A stretch of 64,000 nt of DNA, taken from positions 1,984,001-2,048,000 of the forward strand of contig JADNRZ010000004.1 of NCBI GenBank assembly GCA_015501605.1, written 5' to 3'. Under the pieces are notes generated by a model that was not told the origin of the DNA, did no database searches, and worked only from the letters and a program-made list of their open reading frames with translations. Both the position numbers and the translations under genes were made by a program. This DNA comes from Panaeolus papilionaceus. Lineage: Eukaryota; Basidiomycota; Agaricomycetes; Agaricales. Positions 25,701 through 37,063 of this stretch are shown here, piece by piece; the first letter of the stretch is position 1, and each line of letters starts with the position of its first letter.

Positions 25701-27741
25701 CAACTGCTAGCGGGAATTAGTTAGTTCGCCATCTAGAAACGCCAATATAAAAATGCATAGGCACCTTCATTGGACACTTTTCGTCGTAACATTCCTAATC
25801 CGTTCCGGAAAGTATAATTTCTCCTCTCCAATTGCCTTTTGCTATGTACTCTGGAGTCTCAGACTGCGCTCGGCCAACGGGCAGGGGGAGGTGATAAGCT
25901 GCCAAAACATAAGCACTCTCCGCCACTGTCAGTTACAGTTACGTCCCAAGTAGCCTTCGCCTAACAACAAGCCCAGCTTATTGGTAAGTCAGGCTGAGAA
26001 AAAAGGACATAACGCATCAGCACTTACTCTGGTCTGAGGATGAGAACGGAGGGAGCTGGGATAGAGCCTGGGACGTCTAGCAGGAGCTGTATCTGCCAGC
26101 TCAATCAATTAAATAGAAACAAGCAAAGCTGCTCTTTCCTATCAAAAAGAGGTATCCATGAATCTGCATTGTTAACATTGTATCTGTCAAGCTGACGAAA
26201 TTTTTTGGAGCATAACGAACCCACTAACTGGTTGAATGGCTGCCCATAACCACAATCAGGTCCCAACAGTAAAGTTGATCAGAATTCAGAGGGGTTGCCA
26301 TGAATTAATTTCGCCAAAGGAACACCGACTGGGAAGCAGGCGGACCGCCAGGATTTCAGTTGCATTCAACCAACCCACCAACCCTCGGCTTCTTGGGATG
26401 AGGAGCCTGTCAATGAGTTGCCGCCTAAGCGAACCACTTATCAGATGAGTCAGAAGAATACCAGGATCAGAGGGAGGGAGAAAAAAAAAACAGAAGTGGG
26501 AAAATGTCACAAGCCATAATGAAGCGGGAGAGGTAAATATTCCGAGGAAGAGCGAGAATTAAAATCGGAAAAAGACATTGGAACCAACAAGAAGTGTTAC
26601 ATACATGTCCCTGTAGCACCAAGAACGAGGAGTGCCTCATTGAGCCAGTAATGTGATATCCATGACGAGGTGTGCACGGAACGATGTGCATTTCGCCTAT
26701 GAGTGTAGATGAGGATGTTTTAGTGCTTAGAGAATGCTAGGAGTATTGGAGAGAAACGAACTGTGGGATTCAGCAGACCGTCTACATGCGACTTTGCTCA
26801 TTCTTGGTTGGGAGTCTTTTCGTTATGTGGACGCTTTCTGTCGACGTTTAGACACGGGTGCACTAAGCAGTCGATTGTTTCTCGAAGGTGAGGTTGTGGG
26901 TTGCCTATTATCGTTGTAGGGTTCACAGGGATGTGACAGCACAACGTTCTGTAGACTGAGTCTACCTCACAGAAGCCGGTGACGAAAAGACGATGCATAT
27001 GGTGAAGTTTTGCTTTGACATAAGAGATAGAAGAGGTGGTAGCCCGTACGAGAGAACAAGCTGCTAACTGGTCCATTATCGTCTGTGAAACGATTTACAG
27101 CCTTGTGTTCACAACTGCATACATAGTCAGCAAGGGCATCCGTCAGCCAAAAAAATTAGGACGTGGTTATAAAATCATTCCTGAAGCAATGGTTTTGGCC
27201 GTCTGACCCGTCAATGGTTTCCTCTAACGGCGCATGTTGTCTTGATAGTGCATTTTAATAAGTTCAATTCTTTGAAAAATAATGGAGGATAATGCTCACA
27301 AAATAAGAAATAAAATTCACACAAGGCCACCATATGATAACCTAGTCAACAAATGGTGCTAAGCTTGTTGCATTGTCGGGAGCTTTCACCACAACCTTTG
27401 TAAAATGTACACGAACGCAAAAAGAAAAAAATGCCTGCTAACTTCGAGTAAGTAAACAATGGAGGGTGGATGGAGGCAGTTGAACACTTACCGTGGTATG
27501 CTAGTTGGAGAGCCCGATTAAAATCATTGGGAAATGCTTGAAGAATGCACGTTCGTCTCGTGCTGTCGTTTTCGCAATCACCTATGTGGATATACGCTCA
27601 CTCCATGAATATTTCAGGAAGACTGTATCATGCGTTTAACCCGACCTTTCCTTTCACGTTCATGACTCGGAGAAGACTGGCTCTCAAGGAACTCAAAAGG
27701 TTCTATTAGCAATATTAATGAATAACATATACAAATCACCT
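22797..27741. other. Intergenic region, no supported gene
   Basis: Almost 5 kb without a convincing gene. A minus-strand frame at about 24960-24790 (containing KKYRQAYFDTVFTSKFNSL) ends near a good donor (gtaagt at 24750) and may be one exon of a decayed gene, but I could not find matching flanking exons. A short minus-strand frame at 24540-24290 lies next to it. A GGGT tandem occurs at 24171-24185. The rest shows nothing I can name. Confidence 0.4.
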
Positions 27742-28619
27742 CTAACGACCCCTCAAGTTCATGAAGTCCACCTGAGGCTTGTCCAGCACTGCTTCCACAG
27801 GCTCTGTCAGCGCAGGCATGTAATCGGGCCTAACCCCCTCCTGCCAAAGTCTAACGTACTCCCGGCCCTTGGTCCACTGGTCAGCCCCGTGGTGATTTTC
27901 AACAATGGCCTTCCATCGTTTTCTAGCAGCCATGGCGCCCTCATCAAGCTCCTCCTGCCGTTCCCAGGTCTCGATATTCTTCTTGTTGAGTGTGTAGGCC
28001 TGCTCTATTTCACTGGCTCCGAATTTGGATCCAAGTTCTTGTGCTTCAAGCACTGCAAAGGTGGTGGCAATATGGTGTTCTGAACGCAATGCGCGGAATT
28101 GTGCGACGGCCCGTGAGTAGGCGTCACTCAGGGACAGAGAGTGATATTGGTATAAGTTCAACGCAAATTTAATGGCACTGTTAAGGTCATAATGTCAATT
28201 CCGTTGGTTAAAACCGATATCACAATACAAGCTTACTCTTCAGGTGTAGGATTCCTCCCTCTCTGCCTCAGTCTCGTCCACTCCTTTCCAGAAACGCGAG
28301 TCTCGTGATGGACCGCATCGTTCTCCACAAGACTTGAGGGTCTGAACGCCTCAAACGGGTGGTCACGGAAGAATTGTCTCCTGAGGTCGTCCTCGACATA
28401 GTAGACGGGAAGAGGTCGCGCAGAGTGTGGCCTCAATTTTGACGAGGAAGTTGCGGGTTTCTGGTCGTATTCTGTCCGTGCGGGGGGTGCTCTGGGTGGT
28501 AAAGTGATGGGTGGGTTGTCTAGGACGGCCTGGTACCAGACAGGCTCGTTTTTGATATAGTTGCCGCGCATAAGTCGGGCGACTTGCTGGTGAACCTGTG
28601 ATGCTATTCGACGGACCAT
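27742..28619 (-). CDS. RSM25: Mitochondrial small-subunit ribosomal protein mS23 (Rsm25), 272 aa
   Basis: Component of the mitochondrial 37S ribosomal subunit. Exons 28619-28237 and 28177-27742 join over a 59-nt intron (gtaagc..taacag) and give 272 residues. The start at 28619 is chosen because MVRRIASQVHQQVARLMR is the usual fungal mS23 N-terminus, a basic amphipathic helix; the longer frame to 28721 would add residues unlike the family. Recognised conserved blocks are EPVWYQAVLDNPP (about 24-36), RRQFFRDHPFEAFRP (about 85-100), RLRQRGRNPTPE ending at the intron, AYSRAVAQFRALRSE (about 150) and EELDEGAMAARKRW (about 215), followed by the typical C-terminal WKEGVRP-like segment (LWQEGVRPDYMPALTEPVE). 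Length fits fungal mS23. It is a housekeeping gene; no adjacent gene shares its function. Confidence 0.9.
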
Positions 28620-28732
28620 TGTGTGTGTGGTACTGACGCCCTTCCGACGCGGTTGATGTTGGACGCGGGTGAGCTCTTCCGAGAGCAAATTTGGTTCCCC
28701 CGTGGGTTTAAAAATAAACACACCACAATAAA

Positions 28733-30321
28733 CTAACCCCTGTCGTTAAACTCTCTCATGATCAGCTTGAACCTGGATTCGTCGTGTTCGATACTCTGGG
28801 CCTCATTTCTTAACATGAACAAGGCGTCGTAAATTATAACCATATGTACATTTACTGGGACTTGCCTCACCTAATCGATTAATCCAGATCAGTGTCTCAG
28901 CGAATTTTCGCGGATTTCCAGACATCCTTGGGAATCGCCGAACCCCTCGCATAAGAATACACCTCAATATATGGCGCTTGGAGTGGTATAAGGTCCAGGA
29001 CAAGAAGCAAGGTCCATAATTTCGTGCTCATTAAGATCTTCACTCCAAATTTTCGCCGGAGGTATTGCTGGTCTGGCTTCTTGACCGTCTCGGTGATTTA
29101 CGAAGCTTTGACGTCCTTCACTGATGTCCGCTGGATAATTGTGGCAAAGTCTAGGAATTTGTCTCCGGACTACACTCGCGAAGTTATCAAGTATGTCGTG
29201 ATCTTCCTAGGTCGCCGTGTAGACATGGAATCTAATCTTTGACAGGCTTGACAGATAAACGTTCGATAAATCCCAGCCGGCTGTTGGCCCCTTGTCAAGA
29301 ACCTGCACATTGAAATGTTGAACCCCAATTCCTACTATTGTATACTTTCTGTCGAAACGAACTCTTTATTGGCTATCTCATAATTTATTTAGAGGAGATC
29401 AGATACTGGGCTTTGTCTCAACCAGACGCCCCTTTTGTGAAAGAGCAACCTGCGCGCTTGACAGATTCGAGGGTCGAGACCCCACCCATTGGTCTAATAC
29501 GTGGCCACTTCAAAGATTCTGAGGACTTTTAATATATTCAACGGATTTCAGTGAATGCCGCCCACAGTAATGACACCTTTGGGCTTCGAACTCACCCTCA
29601 AGTTCCAAGAACTTACACAATAGGTAGCACAATTGGGAGTACTCCTTATACTCAAGTACACTTTCAGCCAAGGCAAATACCTTCCATGCTGAACTCTGAG
29701 AATTGGTGGTTACTGATTCAGGGCAACGATAAAGTTTTATCAGTGCGGTTTGCCAATCTGCACCCGACTACAAACTTTCGGAAGGAACTTAAAACAAATG
29801 CTAACCTTTGAATGTCTGTACATTAGGGCCTGAGCTCCGGTTTTCGTCGTATGGTATTTGTGGCCGCCGAAAAACGCTACCTTACTCTATAGGTTAAAGC
29901 GTGCAAGTGCAACACACTGTCCTGGTCCATCTGCAGCGAAATGTCATTCTCCCCCCTTAACTCGAGAGGTCAAATGCGTCAGCTGGCTAGCAACTAGGTG
30001 CTACTGGTACACAACTTCAAAGGGTGGGTTCAAGGAGCAATGGAATCAATGCTGGCAGGAGGTATAAAAAATATCCCATTCACAGACACAAGTATCGTCC
30101 GAGATAAGAGGAAATCGGCAGCGAGGTCGGTACGCGGCCTCACTTAATGCTGTCAGCTTCTCATCAGTGGCAGTGTCGTATGGTAACGTGGCCCTTGATA
30201 TCGATACGCAGGTCCCGCTCGAAGAACGAAGGCGAACCCCGTCAATAAGAATACTATGATTCAAGTTTCGGATAGTATTGCTACAGGGGAAATAGTCTTC
30301 TCGCGTCATCAACTTGGGCAA
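28733..30321 (-). pseudogene. Decayed multi-exon gene, unknown product, with in-frame stop
   Basis: I do not recognise the product with certainty. On the minus strand several coding-like pieces can be chained: a frame from about 30309 (TREDYFPCSN..), then pieces containing SSAWKVFALAESVLEYKEY (about 29695-29640) and RCHYCGRHSLKSVEY, and after gaps VLDKGPTAGWDLSN (about 29315-29270), DFATIIQRTSVKDVKAS and KKPDQQYLRRKFGVKIL. The end is a contiguous HDESRFKLIMREFNDRG followed by a TAG at 28733. Between KAS and ITETVKK lies an in-frame TAA (29098-29100) that no intron of normal size can remove. The CxxC of RCHYC could be half of a zinc finger, which is inference. The C-terminal piece is the most protein-like. 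The combination of good splice signals with a stop argues for a recently inactivated gene. The N-terminal limit is uncertain. Confidence 0.4.
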
Positions 30322-33300
30322 TCATGCTTTATTGGACTGCTCAGCTCAGTGGAACGGGGACGCTGTAGTAATCTTCATTTCAAAAAATCCTAGAACATAA
30401 TATCCGGCACAACTTGAGTACTTGCAAGTTGTCCCAGTTTCCCAAACAAAATCATAGAACGATAGCATGCCTGTAAGTATGTGTGCATTCGATGCTGATT
30501 GTACTATGAGGCTTGGTGTTTACCGTTTCGAGCAGCTTATGATGATCTTGTCCGTATTCCTCCCCTCGACCTCCCCTCGACCTCGCGCTCATTCGGTGCT
30601 CTACATCACGTCCTTCTAAGCATGTACGCACGTCTTTTTCCGTTCACCTTTTTCGTTAAGAACATGGAGTCAACGGAGATGTAAGTCCGTTTTAGTACGT
30701 TTCCGTGTACTGTTTTTGTGGACGGAGCTTTTATGATTATTGCGAGGGTAACGATGGGCGACATGGATGAGTTTAAGAGGTTCAAATCTCAAGCATGCGC
30801 TCGAATAAACGATAAAAGTCCTTGATATCTAAAATTCATAGTCACATAATACAATATCATCTGTACATGTAAATATTGATGGGTGGAGTGAAGAGTGTTA
30901 TGAGAAGCATGGAGCGGTATAGTTGTCGTGCATTGGTTATCGTACAGTTGACATTTAGTTGGGATTCAAATGTTTTCACTGGACCTGTGAGCTCCCTTCT
31001 CTTCCTAACGGTCTCCTATTCGTGGCCACAGACTACCAAAGGTCAAGTGAGCTATATCACAAGGTCTATAAGTAAGTCCCTACATCTCTCCATTTATAAC
31101 ACCAACCCCCTTCAGTAAACTGGCCTTGAATAGCCCCTGCCGGGACATGCTCGTTCACATGTTTCGAATGTATTGAATGCTCTTCGGCCAATTAAATTGA
31201 GTCGAAGTTGTGATCGCGCCCGGTTTCCCTTTACAGGGTGTGTAGGATCGCCACGGAATATTCACTAATTTCCAAAACCTTTTATTTTGTTTCCAAGGAA
31301 ATTGAATGTTGAGGGAGCAGAGTGCCCCTGTCTTGCAGTCGCTAAAGACATTGAGCATAAAGGATGAAAAGTCGTCTAGAAGGTACGAACTAAATTGCCT
31401 TTCGGAGAAAGCTATCCAGCTGCTCCTCTCATTGGGACGATTATGTTGTTCGAGTGTCGGGAGCGATGATTCACTCACGTTGTGTGCGGGACACGGGGTT
31501 AAGCGACGAGCTTAAAGAATCGGGCAGGTTAGCAGAGCAAGTTAAGTTATAAATTTTATGATACCTTGGGATAAGTCCCAGAGATTATAATTTCATACGT
31601 TATATATAAACTTTTCCACCCACGCTCGGATTTATTTCCCTCAATACCGTTTGTTTAGCCTTGCTGTTTGCTATGGATCCATCATCTCTCAATGTCACAC
31701 CAATGGGCGTTTATTGCTCTATCTGGCCCCCCAGCAGTAGAAAATCGTATTTTCGGTGTTCTACAAGTATAAGACGTTAGCATATGCTATGTCTCCGGCT
31801 TAAGGGTAAAACAGCCAAGAATTCGATATACCACATGGTGAATCTGCTCTGTTGGCGTGCCACCACACGGTCGCGCGTGATGGATTGATAGCGTGCGTAA
31901 GCATATGGAGATGGTGTTCGCCAGGTCATTCCTCCACTTTCCAGGCTAGAGACTCTTATAACCCACATTACCTTCAAGCAACTTGGTATCATTACATGCC
32001 CTGAGCCATTACTTAATACTCCTCCATGTGTTGTGCCGTCAGCTATTCTCGGACAGCTGGTGATCAACGTGGTGCGTTTGATACAATATATGCCGGGCGC
32101 ATACAGATAAATAACAGGAATACCCATAATTGAAATTCGTACAAAGTGGCCTTTCTGGAATTTTGGTTCCTAGAACGACAGTGCCGGAATCAAAGTAGTT
32201 CTGTCAGTTGTTTTTGAAGAAGCGTGCAAAGCAAAAAGCGGTCGGAGATGACGAATCGGTACCGTTGCGTCAGAATGACCAAATATCGAAGTTCAACTCC
32301 TTGCTCTGCATATTGAGCCACATTTATACCTTTAGAAAGAATTAAATTTCAGCTGCACCCGAGAGTGATTCCGTTGAGAAAATCATCGCAGTTCGATAGA
32401 CCGTGTCCTAATCTGGTATGTTTTGACTTAGACTGAGCTGGTGCCCATCGATCTGTGTTCGATTCCTGGTCAAGGATCATCATCACTTGACAATTCAGGA
32501 CCAGTGAGTTCAGGCTTAGAAGGGGAATATAGTACAGCTTCAAGAATAGCTACCCAACATTCGACAAATCGTCCATGGCTTGTTTTCACAGTACTTCCTC
32601 ATTCCAAGTCGCTCTGTGAATGACGACACACGGCGTTTGGGTGGGGATGACACCCTGAAGTCCTTAGATCTTTGAGTTGATTCCCAAATATTAAGTCCTG
32701 TACAGTCCTTCTACGGGTGCCAAATTTTCCATGATGATTAACTGAGTAGGACTTCCTTCAAATTTGTAATAACCCACGTTTCAGACATTTTTGGGGAATA
32801 TGTCATAACATGTGTCTCATAATATATGTATGTTCCTGAGAAAGTGTATCAGAGAAAGCACTCTGTCAGTGGAACATGTGGAGGAAGGAATATTGACCCC
32901 TGGATGCATCTGTCTTATAGTGACCAGCGATGGCTGAAACGTTCACAAATTCTGACAAGACCGATGTTGTTGCAAGACGGGGTAACTGCATGATTGAATT
33001 GACAGATTGTCCTGGATGGGATTTGACTTTACAGCTAATTGTTATGATATAGATAAGTATGTTGTATTGGAAATGTGGCTTGCTTGAAAGCTTTGAATTT
33101 TCAGGAGCAGTGAGTATGGCTGACATAGAGCTGGCACCAATTATGCGACATACCTCAGCCAACATCAGGACGCGAAAAAAACATTCATACTTGTACGCAT
33201 GAGCAATGATCGACTGCTCGCCTGCAGTAGACCATCATGATGCACGTATTTATGTTGAAGATAGAAAAATATAAGCCGTCACACGACATTCGGTTCTCCC
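30322..33300. other. Intergenic region, no supported gene
   Basis: About 3 kb. Minus-strand frames at 31777-32127 (116 codons) and 32866-33165 (99 codons) are the longest, but neither is recognisable and I found no consistent splicing between them. A short direct repeat of CTCCCCTCGAC units occurs near 30560-30580. A TATA-like sequence lies near 31603. Confidence 0.4.
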
Positions 33301-33308
33301 TATAAAAT
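33301..33308 (+). promoter_or_regulatory. TATA box of the cysteine-rich gene
   Basis: TATAAAAT lies 75 bp upstream of the ATG at 33376, followed by a CT-rich initiator-like stretch. The position suits a fungal core promoter and agrees with the strong codon bias of the gene. Confidence 0.5.
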
Positions 33309-33375
33309 CTGGCTGGGATAATGGGTCTCGTTACACAGTCTGCCTTGCATCTCTAGTGTTATACTTTCAACTACA

Positions 33376-33982
33376 ATGGTACGTGTAATCCCAAGCCTCT
33401 AGCTCGATAAGATGCCTAGAGTACTGACGATCGTACAGTCTCAATTCAGCTTTGATGCCCCCACCACTCTCGGCTCAGCCATGGTTTGTCGATCTGATTA
33501 GAATCAACACAAATTAGTGAGACTAACATACGTCGAAGAAGCACGACAGCGAAGTCGCTCCCATGTCCACAGATTCAACGGTTACCGAAGTTGACTTCAG
33601 TCGAGTTTCTGACGAGGAACTCAAGGAGCTCGAAGCTCAAATGGGTGGCGAGTCCGTCGAAGTGACCTTCGAGGCCCTCGAAGAGAAGGACGTTACTACG
33701 CAGGGCACTTGCTTCCGGTTCTGGTTCACCATCAACTGCCGCCGCTACGTATTTGCTGGTGCATTCTGCCAGTGTATCCCCGCCTTCCGTGCTACCGCCC
33801 GCGTCTACTACAGGAACATCTGCCAACTCCGAGGGTGCCACACCGTCAGCGGCATCATCGGACAATGCCGCCGCCTTCGTGTCAATTTGTCGAACGGCGT
33901 TGTGTTCACTGGCTATCTTTCCAGATACTGGTGCCGCGCTTACTGCGTTTCCGGCCGTGGCGTCTGGCGCGTTGGCTGCTAA
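33376..33982 (+). CDS. Small precursor-like protein with acidic leader and cationic ten-cysteine C-terminal half (163 aa)
   Basis: I do not recognise a family. Three exons fit: a lone ATG (33376-33378), SQFSFDAPTTLGSAM (33439-33483), and 33539-33982. The introns are 60 and 55 nt; the second has a textbook CTAAC branch site 15 nt before its AG. Residues 17-75 are acidic and polar, including VSDEELKELEAQMGGE (about 44-59). From TQGTCFRFWF (about 70) to the C-terminal cysteine the protein is basic (about 15 Arg), aromatic and carries ten cysteines. There is no signal peptide, membrane segment, CaaX box or repeated core. Codons end in C or T far more than in neighbours, suggesting high expression. 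The layout looks like an acidic leader joined to a cationic disulfide-rich core, as in peptide precursors, but that is inference. The neighbouring P450 on the opposite strand (gap 287 bp) could be unrelated. Confidence 0.6.
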
Positions 33983-34269
33983 GTGTGTACACGGTAAGAA
34001 AATTTACGTCTTCGCGCTCGACACAGAGTTATTAATGAAGCCATCATTAGCTTCTGGAACATGAAGCTGGCAGAACAGGGAAATAGAACCAATCGTTATC
34101 ATCATTAATATTTTGTACATTAAATGAAAGAATCTATCTCAGTGATCACATCATGTTCATATCTAAGTTTTGGGGTTCTACAGTTTGGAAAAACAAGCAT
34201 GGGGAATATGAAGGAAATACGAACACAACAAACAGTACAATAACAATCCCTCTGCTACAGTGACATCAT

Positions 34270-36735
34270 TTACATCCAGGCGACAGCGTCTACAAGGGCT
34301 TGTGAGTACTCTTCCTCAATAAGTGCCCGTGCTGATTCGCGTCGCAATACAAAGTGATATTTAAATGGACGCGGATGGATGACCAGTCCTTCGTCAAAAT
34401 CGTTTGTGTCAGGAAGGATGGGTTTACCCGCTGCGTCCTTTGGTGGAATAATGTCGTACGCCCAGAGCAGCCTGCAAGGAGGTCAATTACTGAGGCTATG
34501 TCCAAGGCCATACGCACCTTGTAATAGCGATGAAAAGAGTGTTTTGGGCGACGTGCATTCCTGGGCAAATACGACGCCCAAAGCCGAAGAAGAAAGACGA
34601 GTTGGGTTTTGGTAGCGTCGGGTCAGGATGGAGATATCGCTCTGGCTCGAACTTATCCGGAGAAGGGAACATCTACAGAGAAAGATCAGAATCAGAGTAC
34701 AACGGAACGTAATATTGAGATCTAACCTGTTCGTCTTTGCTCATGGAGCTGAGAGAGTGGTTCGAATCAGAGATGAAGAAAGTATAGAATGTCATCAAAC
34801 TTACTAGAGGTTAGCGAACACCGTCGATGCATTTGGGATATGGTAGTCATCATATGTGTCATCGGATATGACGCTGTGAGCAATACCGAGGGGAATGATA
34901 GGACGCCACCTGTTCGAAGGTTTAGCCATCCGATAATGAAAAGAATATTATTGACTTTACCTCATCGTTTCGTGAATCAAAGCCATCACATAAGGTAGTC
35001 GGGGGACATCATCAAACTCTGGAAGTACAGTCGGTCCTACGACGCGATCGATCTCTTCTTGAGCCTTTTTCATCGCCTCAGGATGATGAAGCATTGCCAC
35101 TGTGGACATTAGTCAATGCTGCGAGCACGAAAAGAACAGGCTTACTGAGGAATATCTCCATCGAAGCCAAAGACTTTGAACGAAAACGGGCTCGTCATTA
35201 ATCTGCATAGTGAGAAAATGTGGCGGACGTACAGTTCCTACTCCAGCATTAAATGGAGCCGCTGCGGCATACGAAATTTGAGCATCAGTAAAGCCGAGTT
35301 CTTCTTGCTTCTCGATAGCTTTAAGTGCAGCAGAAAATTGTGCGGAGCCTCGAGCGACTTTGTCCCGAACTTCATTGATAAAGGTAACGTAATTCTGGAC
35401 ATCAATTTTTCGTTGTCTTTCTGGAGCATAACGGAACCACTGTAGAGCTTTCTGTAGATAGTGTCAAAATGCATTCACTTCAAATGAATGCATCAAGTGG
35501 CGTACTGGGAGGTATAACAAAAAGGGCCACTGTAATGGAGACGGTTAGCCGAAGAGCATCAAACTGGTATGTACTTATCTGCCTACCGATTCGACGATAT
35601 ATTTCCCTGGCATGCTTCGAAATCAACGTTATTAGTTGCATATCGACTGTTAGAAGGCTGAAATGTACTCACCTGTATCTGTAAATGCACCCTAGTTGTT
35701 GAATCATAGAACTAGAACCCTTAATTTTGCAAAAGATACGAACCTCGCGAACGCTATGATTGTTGATAAATGATGACGTCAACGGCAGACAGGCAACCGA
35801 AGAGACGTACCTTCGTCGGTTTCGTGATTAATAGTGATGAGTGGGTCATTGAGGCTGTCAACTCGGCGACCGTATGCGGTCGTAACCGCCACAGATGCAG
35901 CGTATCTGAGTTCGTTAGCGTATAAATTCCAAATGATGCAAAAAAGGATCGTTTACTTTCTTAACAGTGGCGGGTATGCAGAAGGATCCGCTGCAACCAG
36001 AAGCTCTCTTAAAAGTATTTTTGACTCTAGTGATTGAAGTGGCTTAAAGTTGCGAGATGCCTCCGTCCCAATAGAGGCGTGCATTATCTGGGAATTCAAG
36101 ATGTCATCAAAATGTGTGCATGTAGAGAGGTTTGGCCTGAACTTGATGACTCACTGTTCGCCATTTCCTCCATCGAGGACCATACGGCATTGGGACTGCT
36201 CGCATTCCGTCTGCCAAAATTTCGCCCCTGAAGGCGTCATCAATAACAACAAAAAAACATGCACCGTTCTGGAAGTACTTACGCCATAATACTGCGCGGG
36301 CGACTTGAGTAAATACCGCCTCGTTTTTCCAACAAATCGGTGGCTGCCTTGATGCTTCCGAGAACTACGACGCGGAACATGAGAATAAGCAACGCGACGG
36401 CGTAAATCCCGGTACACACCTAAAACTGGTGTTCGGCCCTGGTAGAATGACATGACGGGACCTACAAGTTGATCAGATATGTTGTCAACTCAGGCCACCG
36501 GAGACGAAAGCATACCGAAAAGCTTGTGAAGAGTATGGAATCGCTCCCAGGGAGGTAGCGACGAAAGAGCACCTGTGAGCCCAAGAACATTGTAGCGAGG
36601 TCCAGGAGGAAGATTCTTCAGTTTCGAGTATCGTCGCAGAACATATGAGCTGAGGAGGACGAAAACGAGACCGATGAGTGATGAGAAGGACTGGTTATTC
36701 CAGACCGTCTCTGGTTGAGGTAGTACAACGTCCAT
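34270..36735 (-). CDS. Cytochrome P450 monooxygenase, membrane-anchored
   Basis: Haem-thiolate monooxygenase acting on the cytosolic face of the ER; substrate unknown. The start at 36735 opens MDVVLPQPETVWNNQSF, then a membrane segment (SLIGLVFVLLSSYVLRRY) and the proline hinge LPPGPR. After short introns come GPVMSFYQGRTPVL, a B-helix region SRPRSIMA, the C-helix MPYGPRWRKWR, AYGRRVDSLNDP, the I-helix AAAAPFNAGVGTT, the ExxR motif HETMR near 34925, IPLGIAHSV and DDTYDDYHIP, then FEPERYL and the haem-binding loop FGFGRRICPG (about 34590-34560) with the cysteine ligand present. The C-terminus is FVLRRESARALIEEEY and a TAA at 34270. About ten introns of 50-60 nt are needed, typical of mushroom P450s, and about 500 residues fit the family. 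All key motifs are intact, so it is probably functional. The clan cannot be assigned by eye. Confidence 0.88.
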
Positions 36736-36808
36736 GATGAAGGTGTTTCGCAGTTGTGAGCTTGAAGGGCGAATGGGAGTCCACAGTCAGAACAGAGATT
36801 AGGGCAGG

Positions 36809-36815
36809 ATTTATA
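36809..36815 (-). promoter_or_regulatory. TATA box of the P450 gene
   Basis: TATAAAT on the minus strand, about 75 bp upstream of the ATG at 36735. Spacing equals that of the cysteine-rich gene. No other site could be assigned in the 328-bp gap to the DUF4419 gene. Confidence 0.45.
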
Positions 36816-37063
36816 CGCGTCCAGAATGGTGAGATCTGATCTTCTTAAACCGACCTATTGGCGTCGCTTTGACTCTATCAATGAATACCATAAGTCATCG
36901 GTGCTTTAACTCGGCCCACCTTCAACCACAATCTATTAAAAGAGTTATTCGTTGTGAGATAGAGATGCCGTGATACACCCTCGTCGTACAAAATCTGACT
37001 AGAATGATTGAGATCGTTATTTTTCATAAAAGAGAAAAAAAAGCGTTGACAAGATTGTTGACC

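Noticed and set aside
26200..26240. Short match to the P450 sequence GGAGCATAACG (compare 35424-35445) suggesting a P450 relic
   Set aside because: Only about 18 bp with mismatches and no other P450 motif nearby.
31777..33165. Two minus-strand frames of about 100-116 codons
   Set aside because: Could not be joined by consistent splicing and show no known motifs.
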